From the NCBI GenBank assembly GCA_034180415.1, contig JAXFOK010000015.1:62001-126000 (forward strand): a DNA stretch of 64,000 nt, written 5' to 3'. Both the position numbers and the translations under genes were made by a program. The stretch's first letter is position 1. Every line of letters begins with the position of its first letter. Shown in pieces: positions 43,156 through 49,967 of this stretch. The notes under the pieces were generated by a model. It was not told where the DNA came from. It saw only the letters and a program-made list of their open reading frames with translations, and made no database searches. The DNA is from CAKMMH01 sp927798255. Lineage in GTDB: Bacteria; Bdellovibrionota_C; UBA2361; CAKMMH01.

Positions 43156-43581
43156 TACTCGGCAAAAGTACAGCAGAAAGGTTAAGGGGAAAAAAGATGA
43201 AAAAAGTTTCTGTCGTTCTTATCGCGTTTATCGCAATGCTTTGCGTCGCGAGTTTGGCAAATGCGCAAGGTCCCGCGCCTCATTACTCTGGTGGCGTCTA
43301 TGGTGGTGGTCCAGCTCCGCATTATTCTGGTGCTGGAGTGCGCGTTGTTCCCCGTAATTATGGCGGGAGATTTGCTTCTCGCTATTATGGTGGTCCCGGT
43401 CCTATTCCCCATTATTCTGGTAGTGGGAGTTATGGATGGGGGGCGGGACCTGTTCCGCACTATTATGGTAGCGGCGGTGGTAGGCCGTACGTTAACTTAA
43501 ACATCTATGGTAACCGTGTTGGCGGTTCCGTTGGAATTGGTGGTTTTTATGTTCACTTTTAAGCGTGCTTTTTGCCGAGTA
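43156..43581. mobile_element. GC-richer cassette bounded by 12-bp inverted repeats
   Basis: TACTCGGCAAAA (43156-43167) and its exact complement TTTTGCCGAGTA (43570-43581) flank one plus-strand gene. The interior is visibly richer in G and C than its neighbours and uses GCG, CGC and CCC codons that are rare around it. It sits in the spacer between two minus-strand genes and runs against their direction. No transposase is present. The right repeat may also serve as part of a terminator, as AAGCG/CGCTT bracket it. The size and form suit a small mobile cassette; this is inference. Confidence 0.5.
43197..43562 (+). CDS. Secreted Gly/Pro/Tyr-rich repeat protein
   Basis: 121 residues with a classical signal peptide (MKKVSVVLIAFIAMLCVASL, cleaved after ANA). 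The mature part has four repeats of G-P-x-P-H-Y-(S/Y)-G: GPAPHYSG twice, GPIPHYSG and GPVPHYYG, separated by Gly/Tyr spacers, and a C-terminal beta-like stretch (PYVNLNIYGNRVGGSVGIGG). A good AAGGGGA ribosome site and a promoter-like TTGAAT - N17 - TACAAT are upstream. No family recognised. His/Tyr-rich repeats suggest metal binding or a surface matrix role; that is inference. Confidence 0.75.
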   Translation: MKKVSVVLIAFIAMLCVASLANAQGPAPHYSGGVYGGGPAPHYSGAGVRVVPRNYGGRFASRYYGGPGPIPHYSGSGSYGWGAGPVPHYYGSGGGRPYVNLNIYGNRVGGSVGIGGFYVHF

Positions 43582-43598
43582 TCGCTTTTTAAAATTTC

Positions 43599-44687
43599 TT
43601 ATTTTAATCCTGTACTTAGAAGAAGCCATCTTCTTTCTCCTAATGAGCCATTTGGATTCGTTCCCATTTTTGACCAGCTTTTAGCTTGGAATATAAAGTG
43701 AATAAGATTATCATCTGCTTTTGCATTTGCTGGAGGATTATTATCTTTCCCTGCTACTTTTACAGCATGTTTTAATATATCGTCAAAAGAGGAACTTCCA
43801 GAAGATGAAAGAAGCTTTACATTTAAGATATTACCGTCTAGAGACATAATCGCTTCTATTTCAGAAAATGAATTAATCATTCTTATATCATCTTTACTTA
43901 AATTTTCCCAGCCACTTAATCTTAATTCACTAAATACTCTTGTTGCAACTCGTCTTACAAATACAGCAAAATATTCAGCTTTTGTATTTAATAAAGTCAT
44001 ATCGCCATCTGGAAGATTTGGTAAATACATAGAAGAACCAAAACCTCCATCAAATTTTGCACCACTTCCTTGAGGCCTAGAAAAAGGTTTGTAATTTTGA
44101 TTTTTGGATAAAAGGTTTTGGTTAGATTTGTTATTAGAATTTATATTACCAAAATTTTTAAAAAGAGTGTTGTTATCTAGTTTTAGAGATAATGGCTTAT
44201 TATTTGAGATGTCTTTATTATTTAAATTATCTCTTGAGATATTGTTATTTATTTTTGCGTTTATACTGTTACTTTTACTATTATGATTATCATGACTTGT
44301 GTTCTTATTTGCTAAATTATCACCTCTTTTAATCATTTCTTTATTCACGGTATTATTTTTTTCTGAAAGTAAGTTTGTGTTTTTGGGCGTTATGTTGTTT
44401 TCAATATCGCTACTGTCAACAATTTGATTTTTTATTTTAGGAATAACTTCATTTTTATAATCTATAGGTTTTCTTACTTCTTTAGGTAGTTTTACAAATT
44501 CGATTGGAAAAACTTGAGAATTAAATTTAAGTTTTTCAAGTGAATTTTGTGGCTTGGTAATAAGAATATATATAAAAAATATATGAAATATAACAGAGAT
44601 TAATATACCAATATTTAAATACGGCAAATCTTCATATAGTGTCTGCTTCTTATCATGTTTCTTATGTTTAATGTTGTTATCTTGCAT
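43599..44687 (-). CDS. TonB/TolA-like periplasm-spanning protein
   Basis: 362 residues. A short cytoplasmic N-terminus, one transmembrane helix (about 25-45), a long low-complexity linker very rich in Asn, Lys and Ser (about 75-215), and a C-terminal globular domain (about 235-350: FVRRVATRVFSELRLSGW...IEAIMSLDGNILNVKLLSSSG) with the strand-helix-strand order of TonB/TolA C-domains. It probably couples inner-membrane energy to the outer membrane. No ExbB/ExbD or TolQ/TolR genes are seen here. Divergent from tatA. Confidence 0.65.
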   Translation of the reverse strand: MQDNNIKHKKHDKKQTLYEDLPYLNIGILISVIFHIFFIYILITKPQNSLEKLKFNSQVFPIEFVKLPKEVRKPIDYKNEVIPKIKNQIVDSSDIENNITPKNTNLLSEKNNTVNKEMIKRGDNLANKNTSHDNHNSKSNSINAKINNNISRDNLNNKDISNNKPLSLKLDNNTLFKNFGNINSNNKSNQNLLSKNQNYKPFSRPQGSGAKFDGGFGSSMYLPNLPDGDMTLLNTKAEYFAVFVRRVATRVFSELRLSGWENLSKDDIRMINSFSEIEAIMSLDGNILNVKLLSSSGSSSFDDILKHAVKVAGKDNNPPANAKADDNLIHFIFQAKSWSKMGTNPNGSLGERRWLLLSTGLK

Positions 44688-44788
44688 TTATAAGATTATA
44701 CTATATAAGAATTCGAGTTTAAAGAATATCGCTTGAAGTGTTAAAATAGAAAGTTTTGGTAATTTAATATCATTTAAAGGAGATATCA

Positions 44789-45010
44789 ATGTTTGGTTTA
44801 AGCCCATGGGAAATTCTTGTCGTGTTAATTATTGCAGTTTTACTTTTTGGAAAAAGGCTTCCAGAAATTGGCTCAAGTTTAGGAAAGGCTATCACAAATT
44901 TTAAAAATTCAAGTAAGAATCCATCACTTGATAATGATAGTGATAAAATTGATTATACGCAAACTAGTGGTACTGTTGAAAGTGAAGTTGTAGATGTTGA
45001 TAAAAAATAA
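44789..45010 (+). CDS. tatA: Sec-independent translocase TatA
   Basis: A 73-residue TatA/TatE: transmembrane helix with FGLSPWEILVVLIIAVLLFG, hinge KRLPEIGSSLGKAITNFK, then a short acidic tail. Length and motifs match TatA rather than TatB. It forms the pore of the twin-arginine translocase for folded proteins; tatB and tatC are not in this window. The start has an AAAGGAG site 8 bases upstream. Confidence 0.93.
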   Translation: MFGLSPWEILVVLIIAVLLFGKRLPEIGSSLGKAITNFKNSSKNPSLDNDSDKIDYTQTSGTVESEVVDVDKK

Positions 45011-45047
45011 ATAATAGTTAGTAAATTTTAATCTGAAATCTAGTAAC

Positions 45048-45079
45048 GTGGGGCTAGTTTCTAGTATCACTAGCGCCAC
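45048..45079. terminator. Hairpin between tatA and the E1-like pair
   Basis: GTGG..GGCTAGT (45048-45058) pairs with ACTAGCG..CCAC (45069-45079). It lies in a 119-bp convergent spacer whose sequence is GC-richer than its neighbours and repeats CTAG/AGCTAG motifs. A terminator role is inferred from position; no clear T-run follows. Confidence 0.4.
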
Positions 45080-45129
45080 AGCTAGCTTGTCTCAGGTAGC
45101 CTGTTAGTTAGTAGCAGAATAAATATTGA

Positions 45130-45963
45130 TTATTCTTTAATACTAATTTTCTCAATAGTTATATTACTATCCTTACACATCGCCTTTAGCTTGCTGCAAA
45201 GAGACTTGTTAAAATCATTTAAATAATTATTTGTTTGAATAATTTTGGCATATTTTGTTTTTTCAATAGATGATTTTAATGTTTTATAATCGATAGGAGA
45301 TATCACTCTTGTTTCTATAATTTCAGCATCAAGGAGTAATTCTTTAGCATAATCGCAGGATTCAAATATATCTTCACCAGTTGAAATTAATGTTATATCA
45401 TTAGCTTCTTTTCTTATTTTTGCACTAATTTCGCTTAAAGGATCAGCTTCATTTTTATCGAGAGAAAAATTAGGTACTGGTCCTTGAACTTCATAAAGGT
45501 CAGGTGATATAAGAAAAAATGATGGAAAGTCTGATTCGATTGCATCGCTTAAAAATGAACAAAAATCATATGGGTTTGAAGGAAGAAATACATAGTGTTT
45601 AGAAGTAATATCTATTTTTGTCACATCTAATGATGCAAATTCATTATCAATTAAAATACATATATGTTTAAACGAAGGCTCATCTAAAGTTTTTGATAAA
45701 TTTAAAATTTTTGAAATTATCTCATCATGTTTATTATTTGAATGAACAATGCTAAGTGTGCTTCTACCACTTATTGATGCCCCATTTGCAAAATCAATTA
45801 TTTCTAAAGATGGATTATCTTTTAGTGTAACTTTGCCTTTATATTTTCTTACAAGGCCTAAGCTTTCTTTAGAATCATCAATACATACAAGTAATCCTTT
45901 AGCTTTAGTAGCTTTAAATTTTTCTAACGTATATGACAAACAATCTTGAAATTTAAGCAACAT
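45130..45963 (-). CDS. Degenerate transketolase/PDH-E1-beta-like protein
   Basis: A 277-residue protein with the overall order of pyruvate dehydrogenase E1-beta: an N-terminal pyrimidine-binding-type domain (FANGASISGRSTLSIVHS; YVFLPSNPYDFCSFLSDAIE) and a C-terminal transketolase domain (NDITLISTGEDIFESCDYAK; ETRVISPIDYKTLKSSIEKT matches D.R.i.PlD...i..S..KT). The usual conserved Glu and His of the active site are not evident, and it is shorter than normal (325 or so). It overlaps the upstream E1-alpha-like gene by 11 bases. Catalysis is doubtful. Confidence 0.6.
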   Translation of the reverse strand: MLLKFQDCLSYTLEKFKATKAKGLLVCIDDSKESLGLVRKYKGKVTLKDNPSLEIIDFANGASISGRSTLSIVHSNNKHDEIISKILNLSKTLDEPSFKHICILIDNEFASLDVTKIDITSKHYVFLPSNPYDFCSFLSDAIESDFPSFFLISPDLYEVQGPVPNFSLDKNEADPLSEISAKIRKEANDITLISTGEDIFESCDYAKELLLDAEIIETRVISPIDYKTLKSSIEKTKYAKIIQTNNYLNDFNKSLCSKLKAMCKDSNITIEKISIKE

Positions 45964-46759
45964 TTAAAAACTCTTTTAAATCATCTGAAATGAAATAACT
46001 AAGCTCAGAATTTAACGATCCTTTTAATTCATTTAGAGGAAAATTTAAAGACTTAATTTTTGCTTCTAAAAATTCTAATGGATCATTAGAATTTATAGCA
46101 TCACAAAAAATTACAGCTGGTGTTAAATATTCCTTTGCATTTCTAATAGCTTTATGAAATGTACTCCTAAGAGAAAATATGTCATCAGTGCTTGTTTCAA
46201 CCCTTAAAATTTTATCATAGTGACTATCAAGAATATTGTTTAATACCGTCATATCATTTGTAGTTGTTTGTTCGATAATGTATACACAAGGAAGTGAATT
46301 TGTAATTGAAAAAACCATAGATTCTAAAAATTGACTTAAAAATACATGCTTACTATCTAGTGTTACTAAAAATGCAGGCAAAAACCCAGTTTCTTTAAAT
46401 GATGACGCCATACCTTGCATTACGCTAAAAACTCTTTCAGGTTCATCGTTAAAAGAAAAAGTTCTAAGTGTATTATTAATAATACTTTCACCGGTTTTTA
46501 ATATTTTAAAATATTCTTTTATTCCTCGTTCTATTTTGTTATGTTTTAAAATAAAATAAGGATGAATTCTATCTGTTGAGAATAAATAATCACTTTGACT
46601 AGAGACAGAAGTAAGGGATACTGCAAGAGCTTCTAATTTATAATAAGAAGTTGGAAGTTTTTTGATATTTCCATTAAGAAAGCTCTTTAAAATAAGTTTT
46701 TCAAACTCTCTTAAGTAAAATATTTTTGAATATAATTCAAATAAAACTTCTTTATCCAT
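45953..46759 (-). CDS. Degenerate PDH-E1-alpha-like protein lacking the thiamine-diphosphate motif
   Basis: A 268-residue protein. The N-terminal region (LFELYSKIFYLREFEKLIL) matches E1-alpha (family: l...Y..M...R.fE), and TSTDDIFSLRSTFHKAIRNA resembles the later D...V......A. The ThDP signature GDG(x25-30)N(N) is missing: the equivalent stretch is VTLDSKHVFLSQFLESMVFS ... YIIEQTTTNDM. It is shorter than normal (320 or so). With the downstream E1-beta-like partner (11-base overlap) it forms a pair that looks like a catalytically dead E1; I infer a regulatory, structural or decaying role. Divergent from ruvC. Confidence 0.6.
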   Translation of the reverse strand: MDKEVLFELYSKIFYLREFEKLILKSFLNGNIKKLPTSYYKLEALAVSLTSVSSQSDYLFSTDRIHPYFILKHNKIERGIKEYFKILKTGESIINNTLRTFSFNDEPERVFSVMQGMASSFKETGFLPAFLVTLDSKHVFLSQFLESMVFSITNSLPCVYIIEQTTTNDMTVLNNILDSHYDKILRVETSTDDIFSLRSTFHKAIRNAKEYLTPAVIFCDAINSNDPLEFLEAKIKSLNFPLNELKGSLNSELSYFISDDLKEFLNVA

Positions 46760-46867
46760 ATATAAAAATCCATTGTTTTTAATAAATTATCACGATAAAA
46801 TTCTAATATACAAATTAAATTATTAAAAGACTAAATAATTTTTTTAATCAAAAATTTTAAAACAATA

Positions 46868-47479
46868 ATGCTTATGAAAGTTTTTAAAAGATTATTAGCA
46901 ATTGACCCTAGTTTAACATGTTCTGGTTGGGCTTTGTTCGATATAAAAACTAAAAAACTATTAAGTGTAGGAAATGTTAAGTCTAAGAAAGAAGGGGGGT
47001 TAAGCGAAAGATTACTTGATTTTCAAAAGAAAATAGTAATGTTGTTTGAAGCATTAATGTTAAATGGTCATGATGTGTTAATTTGTGAAGAGGCAACAAC
47101 CATGATTGATCCAAGGGCGACATTAGTTGTAGAGCAAGTGAGATGTATATTTGAGGTGCTGGCTCGAAATTTAAATGTATGTGTTCCAGGTAGGATAAAT
47201 CCCAGGACCGTACAGTATGAAATAATGGGATTAAAAGGCGTGCAAATTGATAGAGAGCATGTTAAAAAAATTGCAAGAGAGACTGTAAATGCAATTTATG
47301 CGGATATGCTAAGTCAAATTGGTTTTTTTAAACAAGATATTTTAAAAAAAAGTAATCAAGATATAATTGATGCAATTTTAATTGGAACATTAGGTTTAAG
47401 TAGGATTTTAAGTATTCATAATACAAAGTTTAATTTAGATGAGGTTTTCTCATCTAATTATAGGAGAAAAAGATGTTAA
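46868..47479 (+). CDS. ruvC: Crossover junction endonuclease RuvC
   Basis: A 203-residue RNase-H-fold resolvase. The metal-binding residues fit RuvC: AIDPSLTCSGWALFD (first Asp), DVLICEEATTM (Glu), and SNQDIIDAILIG (last Asp, family: D(A/V)xDA). It cuts Holliday junctions with RuvAB. It is longer than usual (about 165) with a C-terminal extension. A TTATCACGA-rich spacer with the E1-like gene forms a divergent promoter region. Its stop overlaps the next gene by 7 bases. Confidence 0.82.
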   Translation: MLMKVFKRLLAIDPSLTCSGWALFDIKTKKLLSVGNVKSKKEGGLSERLLDFQKKIVMLFEALMLNGHDVLICEEATTMIDPRATLVVEQVRCIFEVLARNLNVCVPGRINPRTVQYEIMGLKGVQIDREHVKKIARETVNAIYADMLSQIGFFKQDILKKSNQDIIDAILIGTLGLSRILSIHNTKFNLDEVFSSNYRRKRC

Positions 47480-48579
47480 AAGTATTAAAAGTATTTTTAA
47501 TTTGTTTTGTAATTGTTTTATGTGTTAAAGGAAGTTCACTTTTAGCACAATCTAGAAATTATAAATTTTTTAATGAAGATGCTAGAGGAAAATCTGAGCT
47601 TACTCTTTGTAGTCAAAACCTAGAAAACTATGGTTTATATAATGATTCAAGAAAAAGAATGCCAGATTTAACAAAAGATAATTATTTAGTAAAGGAAAAA
47701 GCATTAGCAAAAAGGTTTGCATATGCAAAATGTGATGTTATTGCTTTTCAAGAATTGCTTGGTAAAGATAATAATGCAAAAGAAGCAATTAAGCGTTTAG
47801 GAAAATTACTTGCTAATATTACAGGTAGAGTCTTTGATTTTTATTTATCACAATCAAATGACAAATATGCTAGGATGGGATTTTTGGTAGCAAGTGATAG
47901 AGCAGAAGTGTTAGATACTGTTTCATACAATAAAGTTGAGCTTCCAAAACTTATAAAGGGGGAGAAACCAAGATTTTTTACAAGAGGTCCTTTTGAAATA
48001 CAACTTAAGGTAAAAGCAAGAGGAAGAGATGAGTATAAAAAGGTTAATATTATTACATTTCACTTTAAATCTAAAAGTAGAAGTAATAGAGATCCTTCAG
48101 AAACTGAGTGGGAAATTTTAAGAATGCAATCAGCAGAGGCATTAAGGAGTATTGTTGAAAATAGGTATAAAAATAGTTTTATAGATGGTGAGCAGATATT
48201 GATTTTACTAGGGGATAGAAATGCTGATTTTGATTCTGCATCAGCTACTATATTGAAAGGCTCTCACACTCTTGATATGTTTTCAGGAAATGCTCCTTGT
48301 AGACTTTCAAAAAGAGGTGTTCCGCTTTGTCAAGCAGGCGTTACTACTCCTCCTAGGTTTATATCTGTTTTAACAGACGATCCTCAAACGAGTAAATTAC
48401 AAGGTACTTTTGTTTATAAAAACGAATATTCTTGGCTTGATGATATATTAGTTGCAGTGCCTAGTTTACCGTTTACTTGGGAGAATTATGCAGTGGAAGG
48501 TGATTATGATAGTGGCGTTGTAGATGTATATCCTCAAGCTTCTGATCATAGTTTGAGTTATGTAAAAATTAATTTTTAA
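47473..48579 (+). CDS. Secreted endonuclease/exonuclease/phosphatase-family protein
   Basis: 368 residues with a hydrophobic signal sequence (about 1-25). The EEP fold is visible: NLENYG (N metal site), AFQELLG (E), NIITFHFKSKS (H), LLGDRNADFD (GDxN), SWLDDILV and the C-terminal SDHSLSYV (family: SDHxPv). Such enzymes are metal-dependent phosphodiesterases, including DNases. The signal sequence indicates export. It is translationally linked to ruvC by a 7-base overlap, which suggests co-regulation though the link may be incidental. Confidence 0.85.
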   Translation: MLKVLKVFLICFVIVLCVKGSSLLAQSRNYKFFNEDARGKSELTLCSQNLENYGLYNDSRKRMPDLTKDNYLVKEKALAKRFAYAKCDVIAFQELLGKDNNAKEAIKRLGKLLANITGRVFDFYLSQSNDKYARMGFLVASDRAEVLDTVSYNKVELPKLIKGEKPRFFTRGPFEIQLKVKARGRDEYKKVNIITFHFKSKSRSNRDPSETEWEILRMQSAEALRSIVENRYKNSFIDGEQILILLGDRNADFDSASATILKGSHTLDMFSGNAPCRLSKRGVPLCQAGVTTPPRFISVLTDDPQTSKLQGTFVYKNEYSWLDDILVAVPSLPFTWENYAVEGDYDSGVVDVYPQASDHSLSYVKINF

Positions 48580-48602
48580 GGATGAATTTTTATAAAAAAT
48601 TT

Positions 48603-48638
48603 ACAGGCAAAAGGGAAGGATGCCTTCCCTTAGCCTGT
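48603..48638. terminator. Strong bidirectional hairpin
   Basis: ACAGGC + AGGGAAGG (48603-48608, 48612-48619) pairs with CCTTCCCT + GCCTGT (48623-48630, 48633-48638) around ATG. On the minus strand it is followed by a T-rich run (AAATTTTTTATAAA), so it suits termination of the minus gene 48697-49161; on the plus strand it closes the EEP gene. Confidence 0.75.
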
Positions 48639-48668
48639 AATGTAACTTGAACTGTAATGTAACTTGAA
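48635..48668. repeat. Tandem duplication of 17 bp
   Basis: CTGTAATGTAACTTGAA occurs at 48635-48651 and directly again at 48652-48668, starting inside the hairpin's right arm. It looks like a small slippage duplication in the spacer beyond the terminator. Confidence 0.8.
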
Positions 48669-48696
48669 GTTGTTATCGACCTTGATGTTTCGACCG

Positions 48697-49161
48697 TTAA
48701 TTGAAGTTCATTTCAATTTCTTCTCCCAGTACGCTACTTAATTTTCTATAATTGCTTCCATTCTTATAGATATAGAAGAAGAATCCGGCGTAATTGTCAT
48801 ATATTGAATCAATTGCCTCACCTTTCGTCCCAATTTGAGCGCCGTTAGCAATAACCAGGCCCTCGTATCCGAAAACGCCATGGAAAGTATAATTCCACAA
48901 TTTGAATTTCACTTCATTTCCGTTTTTGTCAACTATGGGATATGGTGAACCGAAGCGCGGATACTCACCTTTTGTGATATTGCCATCAGTAGTGACAATA
49001 ACGATTTTTTTCCGGATATCGGGAATTTCGAGAACGAGTGCCTTGTCCATTTGTTTGGGCTCTTCATACCATGCTCTGAAAGGATTGATAAGCCCTTGTG
49101 GCCTAATCTTTGTGCCATCGAACTTGACCCAACTTGCTATAATAGCTTTCTTCTCAGTCAT
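48697..49161 (-). CDS. Orphan GC-richer gene, 154 residues
   Basis: I recognise no family. The protein is rich in aromatic residues (Trp, Tyr, Phe) and looks beta-strand rich (IVIVTTDGNI; KLWNYTFHGVFGYEGLVI), with no signal peptide or membrane helix. Its base composition is clearly higher in G and C than its neighbours, and its codons differ from the flanking genes, so recent transfer is likely. Ribosome site AGAGG precedes the start, and both are duplicated just upstream (see 49154-49195). Confidence 0.6.
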   Translation of the reverse strand: MTEKKAIIASWVKFDGTKIRPQGLINPFRAWYEEPKQMDKALVLEIPDIRKKIVIVTTDGNITKGEYPRFGSPYPIVDKNGNEVKFKLWNYTFHGVFGYEGLVIANGAQIGTKGEAIDSIYDNYAGFFFYIYKNGSNYRKLSSVLGEEIEMNFN

Positions 49162-49195
49162 TTGAACCTCTTCTAATCAGTCATTTGAACCTCTT
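49154..49195 (-). repeat. Duplicated ribosome site and start codon (19-bp tandem repeat)
   Basis: The 19-mer TCAGTCATTTGAACCTCTT occurs at 49154-49172 and 49177-49195 (period 23). On the minus strand each copy carries AGAGG - spacer - ATG ACT GA. The upstream copy would start a 3-codon frame (Met-Thr-Asp-stop, ATG ACT GAT TAG) just before the real start of the 154-residue gene. Confidence 0.75.
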
Positions 49196-49310
49196 TTAAA
49201 ACCTTTTTATGATAAAACGTGTCTAATTAAAACTAGACACATTTGACGTATATTTTGAGAATATAATATGACAAATGAATAGTCAATAATATATAAAAAT
49301 GATTAATTAT

Positions 49311-49796
49311 TTAGTCATTAATTTTTATGTATTCAATTTTTAGAATTTCATATTCAACAATGCCTTTTGGAGTATGAACTTCTACAAAGTCGCCTTCTTT
49401 TTTTCTAAATAATGCGTTAGCAATAGGGGATTTGTAACTTATAAGACCTTTTTCAACGTTAATTTCATCTTCACCAACTATTGAGTATCGTTTTTCTTCA
49501 TCATTTTCATTTAATAGTGTTACAGTCGCTCCGAAGCGAATATCACTAGCTTTTACATTTTCAGGGTCAATAATTTCTGTATTATCAAGTCTCTTACTTA
49601 AAAAGTGAAGCCTTGAATCAATTTGTCTAAGCCTTTTTTTACCATAAATATAATCTCCGTTTTCAGATCTATCGCCATTTCCAGCTGCCCAAGAGACTAA
49701 TTCCACAACTTTTGGCCTTTCCTCATGTTGGAGTGTCTCGATTTCCTTAACTAGCTTATTATAGCAATTCCGTGTCATATATACTTTTTCATTCAT
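49311..49796 (-). CDS. greB: Transcription elongation factor GreA/GreB
   Basis: A 161-residue Gre factor. The N-terminal coiled coil carries GDRSENGDYIYGKKRLRQID (about 40-59), the typical GreB loop with acidic tip, followed by the C-terminal FKBP-like domain (VTLLNENDEEKRYSIVGEDE). It rescues backtracked RNA polymerase. The DYIYGKKRLR motif favours GreB over GreA. It is transcribed away from the flagellin-like gene. Confidence 0.92.
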   Translation of the reverse strand: MNEKVYMTRNCYNKLVKEIETLQHEERPKVVELVSWAAGNGDRSENGDYIYGKKRLRQIDSRLHFLSKRLDNTEIIDPENVKASDIRFGATVTLLNENDEEKRYSIVGEDEINVEKGLISYKSPIANALFRKKEGDFVEVHTPKGIVEYEILKIEYIKIND

Positions 49797-49914
49797 TTTG
49801 ACCTTATTTTTGATAAAAAATTAATATTTTATAGCTATTTTGGTTAATTTTAGCTGTTTTTCTGATTTTTGAATAGAAACCTAAAGAAAAAGCATCAAAT
49901 ATATAAAATAGTTT

Positions 49915-49941
49915 TAAAGTTTAAGTAGTTAGTGTCGATAA
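49915..49941 (+). promoter_or_regulatory. Near-consensus sigma-28 promoter of the flagellin-like gene
   Basis: TAAAGTTT (49915-49922), exactly 11 bases, then GTCGATAA (49934-49941). The E. coli FliA consensus is TAAAGTTT - N11 - GCCGATAA: 15 of 16 positions match with the right spacing. It lies 26 bases before the ATG at 49968, with an AGGAG ribosome site between (TAGGAGCTTCTAAAAAATG). This is the clearest promoter in the window. Confidence 0.85.
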
Positions 49942-49967
49942 ATCTAATATATAGGAGCTTCTAAAAA

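Noticed and set aside
43261..43500. Overlapping 79-residue frame within the cassette and the antisense 92-residue frame
   Set aside because: The frame with signal peptide and PHYSG repeats is clearly the coding one.
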